Shown one piece after another: positions 27,654-38,075 of a DNA stretch of 64,000 nt (position 1 is the stretch's first letter; every line of letters begins with the position of its first letter). The stretch is from Clostridiales bacterium (GTDB taxonomy: Bacteria > Bacillota > Clostridia > Christensenellales > Aristaeellaceae), in NCBI GenBank assembly GCA_015056085.1, contig SVHA01000002.1:124001-188000 (forward strand), read 5' to 3'. Position numbers and translations under genes: made by a program. The notes below the pieces were generated by a model. The model ran no database searches. It was not told where the DNA came from and was given only the letters and a program-made list of their open reading frames with translations.

Positions 27654-29966
27654 CTATTCTCCTTCCCTTGTTTGGAACAGCGTATCGATGCTGTATCCTT
27701 CCGGGGTGATGGTGATGGTCACCGTGCCTGCACAGTGGGTGCAGTACACGGGGGTGTCGCCGGTGCGGCTGCGCAGGGACTGGCATCTGTCGTCATCCCC
27801 GCAGGAGAGAATCGCCGTTTGCGGAGATACGCCCGTAAGGAAATCTTCGCCGGTGGAATAATCAGAGCCGTGATGAGCCACCTTCAGCACATCCGATGGC
27901 ACGGCGGAATAGATTTCGTAGGCGCCGTCCAGATCGCCGGTGAGCAGGAGCGTGGTGTTATTGACCTGCACCTGCATGGCCAGACTGTACACATTGGCGT
28001 CCTCCAGCCCCCGGATGGTGTCTGGCCACAGGAAGCGGATTTCGCCCGAAGGCAGGGTGAACAGATCGCCTCTACCCATGTAGGTGATTTCACTGCCCCT
28101 GTTTTCAAGGGCAAGGACATAATCCACCATGCCGTCATCCACCTGCACATCCATGGCGCCCCGGGGCAGGAAAATCTTCTCCACCGGGATGTTCTTCTCG
28201 ATGAGGGCTTCCACGCCGCCAACGTGATCCTGATGCATATGGGTGAGAATCAGCACGTCCACGTCCATGCGCCGCTGATGCAGCCACTGGGCCAGGTCGT
28301 CGCCCTCGCCGGTGTCAATGACCACCACCATGTCGCCGTCCTGCAGGATGGCAGCGTCGGCATTGCCCACGCTGAGCTGGGTGTAGGTGACGGTGCCGCC
28401 GGTGGGCGCAGGGGCAGGGGAGAGGGAGCAGGCGACGAGAATCACGCCCAGCGTGACGGGAATCCACCGATGTTTGCGCCACAGAATGGACAGTCCTGCC
28501 AGAATCAGCACAGCGCCGACGGCGGTGAGCAGATTGGCCTGCGCCGTCCACAGCATCATGCCGTCCATGCTTTGAGTGAAGCGCAAAAGGGCCAGCAGTC
28601 CCTGGGTCAGCCAGTCGGCCACGCCGCCCAGCAGCCAGGACACGCCGGGAATGGGCAGCACCGCCAGCACCACCCAGTAGAGCGTCAGCAGCAGGGAGGC
28701 AAAAGCCATCACCACCAGATTGGCGGGAATGGACAGAAGGGGCAGTTCATGATACCAGTAGAGTTGAGGCAGCATCACGCCCAACTGGGCGGAAAAGGCC
28801 GCCGCCACCGCATTGCCGATGGAATGGAGCCCCTTCTTTTTCGGCATCCGCCGGGTCAGGGCGGGATAAATCAGCGTCAGGCCCAGCATGGCGCCGTAAC
28901 TGAGTTGGAAACTGGCGCCGGAAAGCTGGATGGGGGAAATCAGCAGCATCACCATGGCGGAGAGGCACAGCATATGCAGCGCCATGTGCTGCCGGTGGAA
29001 GATTCTCTCCACCTGGAACAAAAGCACCAGCAGCGTGGCCCGGATGACCGGCGGATGCAGCCCTGTCAGCACGCAATAGGCCGCCAGCACCACAAAGGTG
29101 GCAAACAGGCGCAGTTTGGGCGAAAGTTTCAGTTTCTTGCATAAAAGGGCCAGAATCCCCGCCAGCACGCCCACATGATACCCGGAAACGGACAGAATGT
29201 GGGTGATGCCCAGACGGTTGAACAGTTGGGTATCCTCTTCCGGCAGGCTGGTGCGGTCGCCCAGAATCATGGCAGAGGCGTAAGCGCCGGTTTCTTCGTC
29301 CATGACCCGGAAATATCCCTGGGTCATTTCGTCCCGGAAGGAGGCCATCACGCCGGAAAAACTCCACCAGCCGTCCTGGGCCGTCAGATCGGTCATGCCG
29401 TACACGCCCACCGTCAGCCCCTGCTGATACAGGTATTCGTCAAAGGCGAATCCGCCGGGGTTATCCGCTGAATCAGCGTGATACACCGTGCCTTCAAAGG
29501 TGACAAGGTCGCCGGGAGAGAGGTTTTCGGGGGCTTTATCGCCGGGATAGCAGGTCCAGTATGCGCCGCCGGAAAGGGGCTCGCCGTTCAGGGTGACCTG
29601 CCGCAAAAGCGTGCGCATCTGGCCGTCTTCCCGCAGCCGCAGGGTGTCTGACACCACGCCCGTGACCTGATAGGTGCCTTCCGGGGGCAAATCAGGATGG
29701 AAAGCGGTGTAGCCCCGGGAAAATCCCACGGCCACAAACAGCGCTACAATGGCGATGCGCCGCCACACGCCCTTGCCCAGCAGGCACGCCAGCGCGGCAG
29801 CGATGATTCCCAGCCAGATGGGCAGCGTGGCCACGGCATGGCGGCCCAGCAGGATGCCAGCGCACAGGCCCAGGGTGGCAAAGGGCAGCATCCATGCCAT
29901 GGGATTGGGGCAGCGGACAGAATCATCCGCCGGATGAACTTGCTGATTCAAAGGCTGATTGCTCAC
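27654..29966 (-). CDS. comEC: ComEC/Rec2 DNA-uptake channel protein
   Basis: Membrane channel for entry of single-stranded DNA in natural transformation. The 770-aa protein has several N-terminal TM helices, an OB-like extracytoplasmic segment, the competence domain (GDRTSLPEEDTQLFNRLGITHILSVSGYHVG near 255) with many TM helices, and a C-terminal MBL nuclease-like domain (LTHMHQDHVGG near residue 573, HHGSDYSTG later). Start is GTG at 29966, overlapping the upstream MBL gene's stop by 4 bases. No comEA or other competence genes are in the window, so transformability is not shown. Confidence 0.93.
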   Translation of the reverse strand: MSNQPLNQQVHPADDSVRCPNPMAWMLPFATLGLCAGILLGRHAVATLPIWLGIIAAALACLLGKGVWRRIAIVALFVAVGFSRGYTAFHPDLPPEGTYQVTGVVSDTLRLREDGQMRTLLRQVTLNGEPLSGGAYWTCYPGDKAPENLSPGDLVTFEGTVYHADSADNPGGFAFDEYLYQQGLTVGVYGMTDLTAQDGWWSFSGVMASFRDEMTQGYFRVMDEETGAYASAMILGDRTSLPEEDTQLFNRLGITHILSVSGYHVGVLAGILALLCKKLKLSPKLRLFATFVVLAAYCVLTGLHPPVIRATLLVLLFQVERIFHRQHMALHMLCLSAMVMLLISPIQLSGASFQLSYGAMLGLTLIYPALTRRMPKKKGLHSIGNAVAAAFSAQLGVMLPQLYWYHELPLLSIPANLVVMAFASLLLTLYWVVLAVLPIPGVSWLLGGVADWLTQGLLALLRFTQSMDGMMLWTAQANLLTAVGAVLILAGLSILWRKHRWIPVTLGVILVACSLSPAPAPTGGTVTYTQLSVGNADAAILQDGDMVVVIDTGEGDDLAQWLHQRRMDVDVLILTHMHQDHVGGVEALIEKNIPVEKIFLPRGAMDVQVDDGMVDYVLALENRGSEITYMGRGDLFTLPSGEIRFLWPDTIRGLEDANVYSLAMQVQVNNTTLLLTGDLDGAYEIYSAVPSDVLKVAHHGSDYSTGEDFLTGVSPQTAILSCGDDDRCQSLRSRTGDTPVYCTHCAGTVTITITPEGYSIDTLFQTREGE

Positions 29967-30679
29967 AGGGTGTACACATCGCCTTCCCGGGCCAATACGG
30001 CGTCAGGGCGGATGGCCCTGGCCTGGCGCAGCAGCGTGGTGGGGTCAATCGTCGGATTCAGGTGAGTAATGACCAACCTGGCAACGTCAGCCGCCTGTGC
30101 CGTTTCAGCGCACAGACGGGCGGACAGGTGCGGCTTTTGCGGCGCCCACAATTCCTCGGTGAACAGGCCGTCCGCCAGAAGCAAATCCGCATGGCGGCAG
30201 GCGCCGATCAGGTGATCCACCGTGTTGGTGTCGCCGGTGTAAAACAGGGAATGATTCTGATGAGTGAAGCGCAGCATCACAGCGGGCACAGGATGGCGCG
30301 CCGAAAACACCTCGGCGGTCACATCGCCCAGATTGATGGTATCGCCTGCGGAAATATCATGCAGGATGATCTGGCGGCAGTTCAAAACGGCCTGCCGGAT
30401 GGGGGAGGATTTGTCTATGGGGGCATAGATGTGAAGCGTTTGCCCGGTGCTTTCCAGACGATAGATCAGCGGAAGTACATCGCAGGCGTGGTCTGCGTGC
30501 CAGTGGGACAGCACCAGTGCTGTGAGGCTTTCCGGGGCGGTATAGGATGTCAGCCGGGATAGCACGCCGCTGCCCATGTCCAGCGCAATGGCGGTTTTCC
30601 CGGCAGTGAGCAGATACCCGCTGGTGGCGCCCAATGCCGCCGGAAAGGGCCCGTTCATTCCCAGAATTCTCAGCTGCAT
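29963..30679 (-). CDS. MBL-fold hydrolase (RNase Z / YhfI-like)
   Basis: 238-aa metallo-beta-lactamase-fold protein. Motifs: LSHWHADHACD (HxHxDH), ARHPVPAVMLRF, YTGDT and a C-terminal ITHLNP. This fits the RNase Z-like/YhfI group; the lack of an extended exosite makes a tRNA 3'-processing role uncertain. The start at 30679 (MQLRILG) follows GGGAGG. The frame open to 31123 lies in the repeat cluster and is rejected. First gene of an MBL-comEC-holA operon, with its own promoter at 30715-30743. Confidence 0.8.
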   Translation of the reverse strand: MQLRILGMNGPFPAALGATSGYLLTAGKTAIALDMGSGVLSRLTSYTAPESLTALVLSHWHADHACDVLPLIYRLESTGQTLHIYAPIDKSSPIRQAVLNCRQIILHDISAGDTINLGDVTAEVFSARHPVPAVMLRFTHQNHSLFYTGDTNTVDHLIGACRHADLLLADGLFTEELWAPQKPHLSARLCAETAQAADVARLVITHLNPTIDPTTLLRQARAIRPDAVLAREGDVYTL

Positions 30680-30714
30680 GGCCTGCGCCTCCCTCAACAT
30701 TCGTGTTCCCTTTG

Positions 30715-30743
30715 ATGATACCAGCATCCGGCAGGTTTGTCCA
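30715..30743 (-). promoter_or_regulatory. Sigma-A promoter of the MBL-comEC-holA operon
   Basis: Minus strand: -35 TGGACA (30738-30743), 17-base spacer, -10 TATCAT (30715-30720) with an upstream TG (extended -10). It sits just downstream of repeat cluster 2, which begins about 20 bases further out. Confidence 0.65.
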
Positions 30744-30763
30744 GTCTTTTGGGGAAAAATGGG

Positions 30764-31544
30764 CCAAAGGGCTTTGCCCTTTGGAAACCTAATCGGGGGC
30801 GCTGCCCCCGATACCCCCGCAAGGGTCTTCGACCCTTGACCCTTTACCCCAAGCCCTGACGGGCTTGGGGGATTGTTTGTATATTGGATTTTCCTTTCGA
30901 ACTGTGCTTTTGTGCGAGGTGAGGTTTCGCCCTCACGGGCGACCAAAGGGCTTTCCGATCGCCCTTTGGAAACCTTCGGGTCCCCTCCGGATGAAGGGAT
31001 TTTAGCGTGCTTGTTGAGGAAACGGTTTTCGTTGTTCCAACAAAAACTACTTACAAGGATGCAGACCGAAGGGGTCCAGGGGGCGACCGGAAAGCCCCCT
31101 GGTTGCTCCGGTAAAGACAACATAAATCCTTAAGACTACTCCAAAACAAAACACCCCCGAAATCCGTCAGGATTTCGGGGTAATGGGTCAAGGGACAAAT
31201 AAGACTACTTGCATCCGAAGGGGTCCAGGGGGCGATCGGAAAGCCCCCTGGTTGCTTCTGTAAAGACAACATAAATCCTTAAGACTACTCCAAAACAAAA
31301 CACCCCCGGAAATCCTTCAGGATTTCCGGGCAATGGGTCAAGGGCCAATGGCCCTTGCGGGGGTGTTGGGGGCAGCGCCCCCGACTGGGGTGCGGGGCAA
31401 CGCCCCGCTGATGGGTCAAGGGCCAATGGCCCTTGCGGGGGTGTCGGGGGCAGGGCCCCCGACTGGGGTGTGGGGCAAAGCCCCACAAAAGGGGTGTCGG
31501 GGGCAGAGCCCCCGACTGGGAGTCCAGAGGGCAAAGCCCTCTGG
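30764..31544. repeat. Intergenic hairpin-repeat cluster 2
   Basis: Left array (30764-30875, plus-oriented) ends in a terminator-like hairpin CCCAAGCCC/GGGCTTGGG followed by GATTGTTTGT. The core holds a GATCGG palindrome with the GTTTCGCCCTCACGGGCGAC hairpin at about 30927-30985. Two copies of a 149-base unit (starting 31066 and 31215) follow, each with a CCAGGGGGC palindrome and a TAAGACTACT box. The right array (31308-31544, minus-oriented) runs to the stop codon of the ABC exporter gene. No gene is seen in it. Confidence 0.85.
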
Positions 31545-33316
31545 TCACGCGAACTGAGAATTGTACAGTCCGGCGTAGGCGCCTTGCTTGGTGAGGAGTT
31601 CCTGATGGGTGCCGGATTCCACAATGCGACCCTTGTCCATCATCAGGATGGTGTCAGCGCCCACAATGGTGGACAGGCGATGGGCGATCACAAAGCAGGT
31701 GCGACCATTCATCAGGTTGAGCATGGCGGACTGAATCTGCCGCTCCGTTTGCGTGTCCACGTTGGAGGTCGCCTCGTCCAGAATCAGCATGGAGGAGTCC
31801 ATCAGCATCGCCCGGGCAATGGTCATCAGCTGCTTTTGTCCCTTGGAAATGCTGTTGCCGCTGTCGGTGACCCGGGTCTGATAGCCCTCGGGCAGGGACA
31901 TGATCATGTTGTGAATGTGGGCAGCCTTGGCGGCTGCGATGATTTGCTCCTCCGTGGCGTCGGGGCGGGCGTAAGCCAGATTGTCGTAGACGGTGCCTTC
32001 AAACAGCCAGGTGTCCTGCAGAACCATGGTGAACTGCCGCCGCAGGTCTGCCCGGGCAATGCGGCGGATGTCCACGCCGTCCAGGAAAATGCCGCCCTCG
32101 GAAACATCATAGAAGCGCATCAGCAGGTTGATCATCGTGGTCTTGCCGCAGCCTGTTTCACCCACAATGGCAATCACCTTGCCGGGCTTGGCGGTGAAGG
32201 ACACATCGTGCAGTACCGTGGTTTCCGGCGTGTAGCCGAAGGTGACGTGGCGGAATTCCACCTCGCCGCGGCTGTTTTGCATGGGCAGGGCGTCGGGCTC
32301 GTCCGCCTTTTCCGGCGGAAGATCCAGCAGCGTCAGCACACGCTCGGCGGCAGCCAGGGCGGATTGCAGGTCGCTGATGATGTTGGCGAATTCATTGATG
32401 GGCCCGGAAAAGCGTCGGGAATACAGCACGAAGGAACTCACGCCGCCCAGAGAAATGCCGCCCAGCATATACAGCATGGCGCCGAACATACTCACCGCCG
32501 CCATGGACACATTACTGATCAGGTTGACGGTGGGGCCGGTGATGCAGGCGGTGTGATCTGCCTTCCAGTTGGCGTTGACGGCCTCATCGTTGTGAATGAT
32601 GAAGCGGCCGTTGAATTCATCCTCCTGATGATAGGCCCGGACGGTCTTCATGCCGGACACCGTTTCCTCGCAGTAGCCGTTGAGCTCGCCCAGCTTCTTG
32701 CTGCGAGCCCTGAAAAGCGGGCGCACCACCTTTGAGCGATACCTTGTGAAGAGGAAGGAGGCGGGAATGGTGAAGAGGAACACCGCCACCAGCACCGGGG
32801 AGATGGTCATCATCATCACAAAACTGCCCACCACGGTGATCAGACTGGACAGGATGTGGGTCAGGTCGGAGGACAGGGAGGCGCCGACGGTATCGATGTC
32901 ATAGGACAAAACGGAAATGACGTCACCTGTTTGATGGGTGTCGAAGAAATCAATGGGCAATGTGGTGAGGTGGTCGAAGACCTCCTTGCGCATCCGTGTG
33001 ACCACGCTGCGGGACAGGCGGATCATCACCGCCGCCAGCAGCCAGTTCATCCCGGCGGAAAGCACCGCCACTACCACCATCAGCACCACATAGCGGATGA
33101 CCACGGGCATATCCACCGCACCGGGGATGATGGCGTCAATGGCTGCGCCGGAAAGCCGGGGAGAGACCAGCCCCAGCAGGTTGCCCGCCACGGAGAGCAG
33201 GGCCGCAAAGATGATGATCCACTGGTAGCGCTTCAGATAGCGCCACAGCCGCCTGAGCACCTGGGTCGGTTTGGCCTTGGGGCGCTGGCCGCCCATGCCC
33301 CGTTGTCTGCCTTTGT

Positions 33317-33320
<4 letters not shown>
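31545..33320 (-). CDS. ABC transporter, fused permease and ATPase (half 2 of a pair)
   Basis: 591-aa type IV ABC exporter half: six TM helices (about 35-330), then the ATPase domain with Walker A GETGCGKTT near 398, signature SISKGQKQLMTIARAML, Walker B MLILDEATS and a His switch in VIAHRLST. The signature is SKGQ rather than LSGGQ, as seen in the degenerate-site half of heterodimeric multidrug exporters. It overlaps the preceding partner gene by 4 bases. MarR control suggests drug or toxic-compound efflux; the substrate is unknown. Its TGA stop abuts a repeat hairpin. Confidence 0.93.
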
Positions 33321-35025
<1,705 letters not shown>

Positions 35026-35038
<13 letters not shown>

Positions 35039-35493
35039 GGCGGGTCACCTCCGTTCATGTAGGCGTCGGCTTTGACCGCAATGCGCTGCATCAGAAGGGA
35101 CAGCGTCTCCTTTTCTTCCGGGGTGAAATCCTCCGTCAGCAGTTCGCTCCAGGTTTTCAGCACGCTGCGGATGCGCCCCTGTAGCGACAGCGCCTTTTCC
35201 GTGGGATACACCAGTAGTGTCCGGCGATCGCCCGGTGCGCCTTCCCGGCGCACAAAGCCCATTTCTTCCAGCACCGCCAACTGCCGGGCCACGCTGGACT
35301 TGTTTACGCCCAGCTGCCGGGCCATTTCCTCCTGGGAAATCCCCGGGCGGCGGTACAGGGTCAATAAATAGGGCGTCTGGCAGCCATTGAGTCCCGTGTC
35401 CGCCAGTTCCTGATCCCGGTAGCGCATGGCATAGCGATACGTCAGGCTGATTTGGCGCATCAGCGGCGGCATGGGGTGGGAGTGATCCGTCAT
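35026..35493 (-). CDS. MarR-family transcriptional regulator
   Basis: 155-aa winged-helix regulator: RPGISQEEMARQLGVNKSSVARQLAVLEEMGFVRREGAPGDRRTLLVYPTEKA is the HTH and wing. It leads the marR-ABC-ABC operon and probably represses it. The start at 35493 (MTDHSHP) follows AAGGTGA. The 23 residues that an upstream ATG would add come from the operator region and are rejected. Two likely binding sites lie just downstream of the -10 element. Confidence 0.93.
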
Positions 35494-35533
35494 CAAGTTC
35501 ACCTTGCTTTGAATTTTCTGTCTTGATTCACAA

Positions 35534-35564
35534 CCGTTGCGTGTGCATCGTTGCGTATGCAACC
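35534..35564 (-). promoter_or_regulatory. Probable MarR operator (two related sites)
   Basis: Two direct copies of GTTGCGTRTGCA, at 35536-35547 and 35550-35561; the second extends to a near-perfect palindrome (GTTGC/GCAAC). They sit immediately downstream of the -10 hexamer, around +1, which suits repression of the marR-ABC operon. Confidence 0.65.
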
Positions 35565-35565
35565 A

Positions 35566-35594
35566 ATTATAGCCCCGTCACGCTCCTTTGTCAA
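35566..35594 (-). promoter_or_regulatory. Fully consensus sigma-A promoter of marR-ABC operon
   Basis: Minus strand: TTGACA (35589-35594), 17-base spacer, TATAAT (35566-35571). Both hexamers match the consensus exactly, so the promoter is expected to need a repressor. Confidence 0.9.
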
Positions 35595-35610
35595 GACCTG
35601 CCTGAAAGGG

Positions 35611-35640
35611 TTGATTATTCCGCCTGGTTTGGTATATAAT
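35611..35640 (+). promoter_or_regulatory. Sigma-A promoter of murC
   Basis: TTGATT (35611-35616), 18-base spacer, TATAAT (35635-35640), 39 bases before the murC start. Divergent from the marR promoter. Confidence 0.75.
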
Positions 35641-35678
35641 AACAGTCGGCGAAGGACTTTTTCGCAAGAGGAGATGGA

Positions 35679-37073
35679 ATGATGATTCCCCACATCAGGG
35701 ATTTTGAAGGTAAGCGGATTCACATGATCGGCATCGGCGGCTCCAGTATGTCGGGGCTGGCGGAAATGCTGCTGGCCAAGGGCTATCAGGTGACCGGCTC
35801 CGACCGCACCGATGGCTATCTGATGGGCGATGTGCGCCGGGCCGGCGCCCAGGTGATGATCGGCCACCGGGAAGAGAACGTCCACGGCGCTGATCTGGTA
35901 GTATTCACCGGCGCCGTGCCGGAAAACAACCCAGAGCGGGCAGAAGCCGCCCGGCTGGGCATTCCCTCCATGGAGCGGGCCTATCTGCTGGGTCAGTTGA
36001 TGGAAGGCTATCCCCAGGCGGTGGGCATCAGCGGCGCCCACGGCAAGACCACTGTGACCAGTATGCTCTCTCAGGTGCTGATGTCCTGCGGGCTGGACCC
36101 CAGCATTCACATCGGCGGCAAACTGGATTTCATCGGCGGCTCCACCCGCATCGGCCAAGGCGACGCCTTCCTCGCGGAAGCCTGCGAATTCCGCCGCAGC
36201 TTCCTGCAGCTGCGCCCCACGGTGGCGGTGGTACTCAATATCGACGCCGACCATCTGGACTGCTACAAGGACATCGATGAAATCGAAGACACCTTCGGGG
36301 AATATATGCACCTGGTGCCGGAAAGCGGCATCATCATCGGCAACGGCGATGACGTGCGTGTGCGCCGCCAGATGGAAAAGTGCGCCTGCCGCCTGGAAAC
36401 CTTCGGCATGACGCCCGGATGCACCTGGCATCCCGCCAACCTCTCAGAGGACGATCAGGGCTATGCCTCCTACGATCTGTGCCACAACGATGAAGTGGTG
36501 GCGCACGTCAAGATGTCTGTGCCGGGGATGTTCAATGTGGAAAACGGCCTGGCAGCGCTGGCGACGGCGGCTGCACTGGGCGCTGATATGAAGAAGGCTG
36601 CTGAAGCGCTGGGACAGTTCCGGGGCGCTCACCGCCGGTTTGAACTGACCGACGTGGTCAACGGCGCTGAAATCTTCCACGATTATGGGCATAATCCCAC
36701 CGAGATGCGCTCGGCGCTGTCCATTGCCCGCAAGCGCTGCAAGGGCCGCCTGTTTGCTGTGATGCAGCCCCACACCTTTTCCCGGGTACGCACGCTGTTT
36801 GATGAATACCTCACCTGCACCCAGGTGGCTGATTTCACCCTCGTGACGGACATCTGTGCTGCCCGTGAGGTGGACCCCGGCGACCTGAATTCCGGCATGC
36901 TGGTGGAAGGCATGATCCGCAACGGTATTGATGCCGTGTGGACGCCCTCCTTTGATGACACGGAGGCGTATCTCCGGGCACATCTGCAGCCCGGCGATCT
37001 GGCCATCACCATGGGCTGCGGCGACATCAATCTCCTCAACGACCAGATTCATCGTCATGAAACGGAGAAGTAA
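35679..37073 (+). CDS. murC: UDP-N-acetylmuramate--L-alanine ligase
   Basis: Adds L-Ala to UDP-MurNAc in peptidoglycan precursor synthesis. 464 aa. N-terminal Rossmann-like IHMIGIGGSSMSGLAEML, P-loop GAHGKTTVTSM near 120, central DADHLDCYKD and GAHRRFELTDVVNGAEIFHDYGHNPTEM. These fit MurC, although the N-terminal GxGGxxMS motif is also seen in Mpl-like ligases. GAGGAG precedes the ATG pair at 35679. The TAA stop is followed directly by a CCAGGGGGC hairpin. Confidence 0.92.
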   Translation: MMIPHIRDFEGKRIHMIGIGGSSMSGLAEMLLAKGYQVTGSDRTDGYLMGDVRRAGAQVMIGHREENVHGADLVVFTGAVPENNPERAEAARLGIPSMERAYLLGQLMEGYPQAVGISGAHGKTTVTSMLSQVLMSCGLDPSIHIGGKLDFIGGSTRIGQGDAFLAEACEFRRSFLQLRPTVAVVLNIDADHLDCYKDIDEIEDTFGEYMHLVPESGIIIGNGDDVRVRRQMEKCACRLETFGMTPGCTWHPANLSEDDQGYASYDLCHNDEVVAHVKMSVPGMFNVENGLAALATAAALGADMKKAAEALGQFRGAHRRFELTDVVNGAEIFHDYGHNPTEMRSALSIARKRCKGRLFAVMQPHTFSRVRTLFDEYLTCTQVADFTLVTDICAAREVDPGDLNSGMLVEGMIRNGIDAVWTPSFDDTEAYLRAHLQPGDLAITMGCGDINLLNDQIHRHETEK

Positions 37074-37540
37074 CCAGGGGGCTATGCCCCCTGGACCCCA
37101 GTTGGGGGCTCTGCCCCCAACAACCCCTGCCAGAAGGCTTTGCCCTCTGGACTCCCAGCAGGGGCTCTGCCCCTGCACCCCTTTTGCGGGGCTTTGCCCC
37201 ATACTCCGTCCAAAGGGCTTCGCCCTTTGGAAACCCAATCGGGGGCGCTGCCCCCGATACCCCCGCAAGGGCCATTGGCCCTTGACCCATCACCCGGAAA
37301 TCCCGAAGGATTTCCGGGGTGTTCTTTTTGGAGGAGTCTTATATATCAGGATTGCCCTTACCGGGGCAGCCAGGGGGCTTTCCGATCGGTCCGCCTCCGC
37401 TTCGCTCCGGAAACTCGCCTTCGGCGACTGCCCACTGGGCAGTTCGTTTCCCCTGGACCCCTTCGGAGTCCCGTCTCTTGGATGTTGGTTTTACTCCGGC
37501 AACAAACCGAAGCACACTTCGTACCCACTCCGGCACGACA

Positions 37541-37753
37541 GTTCCGGCGTGCGGCGCACCGTCGCCGCACACGGACTCCATCGGAGTAGCCCCGAAACGG
37601 GACGCCCCTGCGAGGCGCTTGAGGGTAACTCAACTCAATAACACTCACAAGACAGAGGGAAAGGGGGGAGTCCAGAGGGGGTGTCTCCGGGTGGGATGAA
37701 TTGAGACACCCCCTCTGGCCCTCTTTGGTTCTTTCTCAGGCCTGAGAAAGAAC
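37541..37753 (+). repeat. Palindrome cassette, copy 1
   Basis: A roughly 215-bp unit also found at 50885-51107 (inverted), 61071-61294 and 62781-63011. It starts GTTCCGGCGTGCGGCG, includes a hairpin with 16-bp arms (CCAGAGGGGGTGTCTC at 37672-37687 and its complement at 37703-37718, 15-base loop). It ends in a perfect 26-bp palindrome whose half is GTTCTTTCTCAGG (37728-37753). Confidence 0.85.
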
Positions 37754-37855
37754 GCTAATCATTACTGAAATGCCGCAAGGGTTTCCTCAGGCCTGAGAAA
37801 GAACACTAATCATTACCGAAATGCCGCAAGGTTTTTCTCAGGCCTGAGAAAGAAC
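37741..37855. repeat. 51-bp tandem repeat
   Basis: CCTGAGAAAGAAC occurs at 37741, 37792 and 37843, an exact 51-base period. The interval (CTAATCATTAC, then ATGCCGCAAGG) is nearly identical in the two full copies. It extends the palindrome that ends cassette copy 1; other copies of the cassette lack this expansion. Confidence 0.85.
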
Positions 37856-37929
37856 ACCCACCAAGCGCTATTCCTTGCAAGGAATCATACCCGCTGTACC
37901 GCAGGCTCCCCCACCGTCGTTCCGACAGA

Positions 37930-37957
37930 GCCCCCTCCCTGAGGGGGCTTTTGTTTG
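37930..37957 (+). terminator. Terminator-like hairpin, plus strand
   Basis: GCCCCCTC and GAGGGGGC form an 8-bp stem with a CCT loop, followed by TTTTGTTTGT. It closes transcription entering from murC and the repeat cluster. Confidence 0.75.
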
Positions 37958-38022
37958 TGTCGTTAAACGACTTTTCTTCAAAAACAAGTCTTTTGTGCGA
38001 AGTGAGGGCAAAACATCACACA

Positions 38023-38066
38023 CAAAAAGGAACGAGTATGCGGGCGATCACCCAACATACTCGTTC
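38023..38066 (-). terminator. Terminator after the PBP gene
   Basis: Minus strand: GAACGAGTATG and CATACTCGTTC form an 11-bp stem with a 15-base loop, followed by CTTTTTGTG. It starts 10 bases past the PBP stop. Confidence 0.85.
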
Positions 38067-38075
38067 TCCATCACA

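Larger units (their letters stand above)
37074..37868. repeat. Intergenic hairpin-repeat cluster 3
   Basis: Plus-oriented array of at least seven hairpins from the base after the murC stop (37074-37290), closing in a terminator-like hairpin CCGGAAATCC/GGATTTCCGG followed by GGTGTTCTTTTT (37292-37327). The core has a long variant palindrome with an inserted GGTCCGCCTCCGCTTCGCTCC segment (about 37367-37470), then the palindrome cassette (37541-37753) and three copies of a 51-base unit. No right-hand array: the convergent PBP gene has its own terminator. Confidence 0.85.

Noticed and set aside
35679-37073. Mpl-type murein peptide ligase instead of MurC
   Set aside because: The N-terminal motif is compatible with both, but length, DADHLDCYKD and GAHRRFE context fit MurC better. 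A phylogeny would decide.
37741-37855. CRISPR-like array
   Set aside because: The whole 51-bp unit is repeated, including the interval, so there are no unique spacers. No cas genes are in the window.
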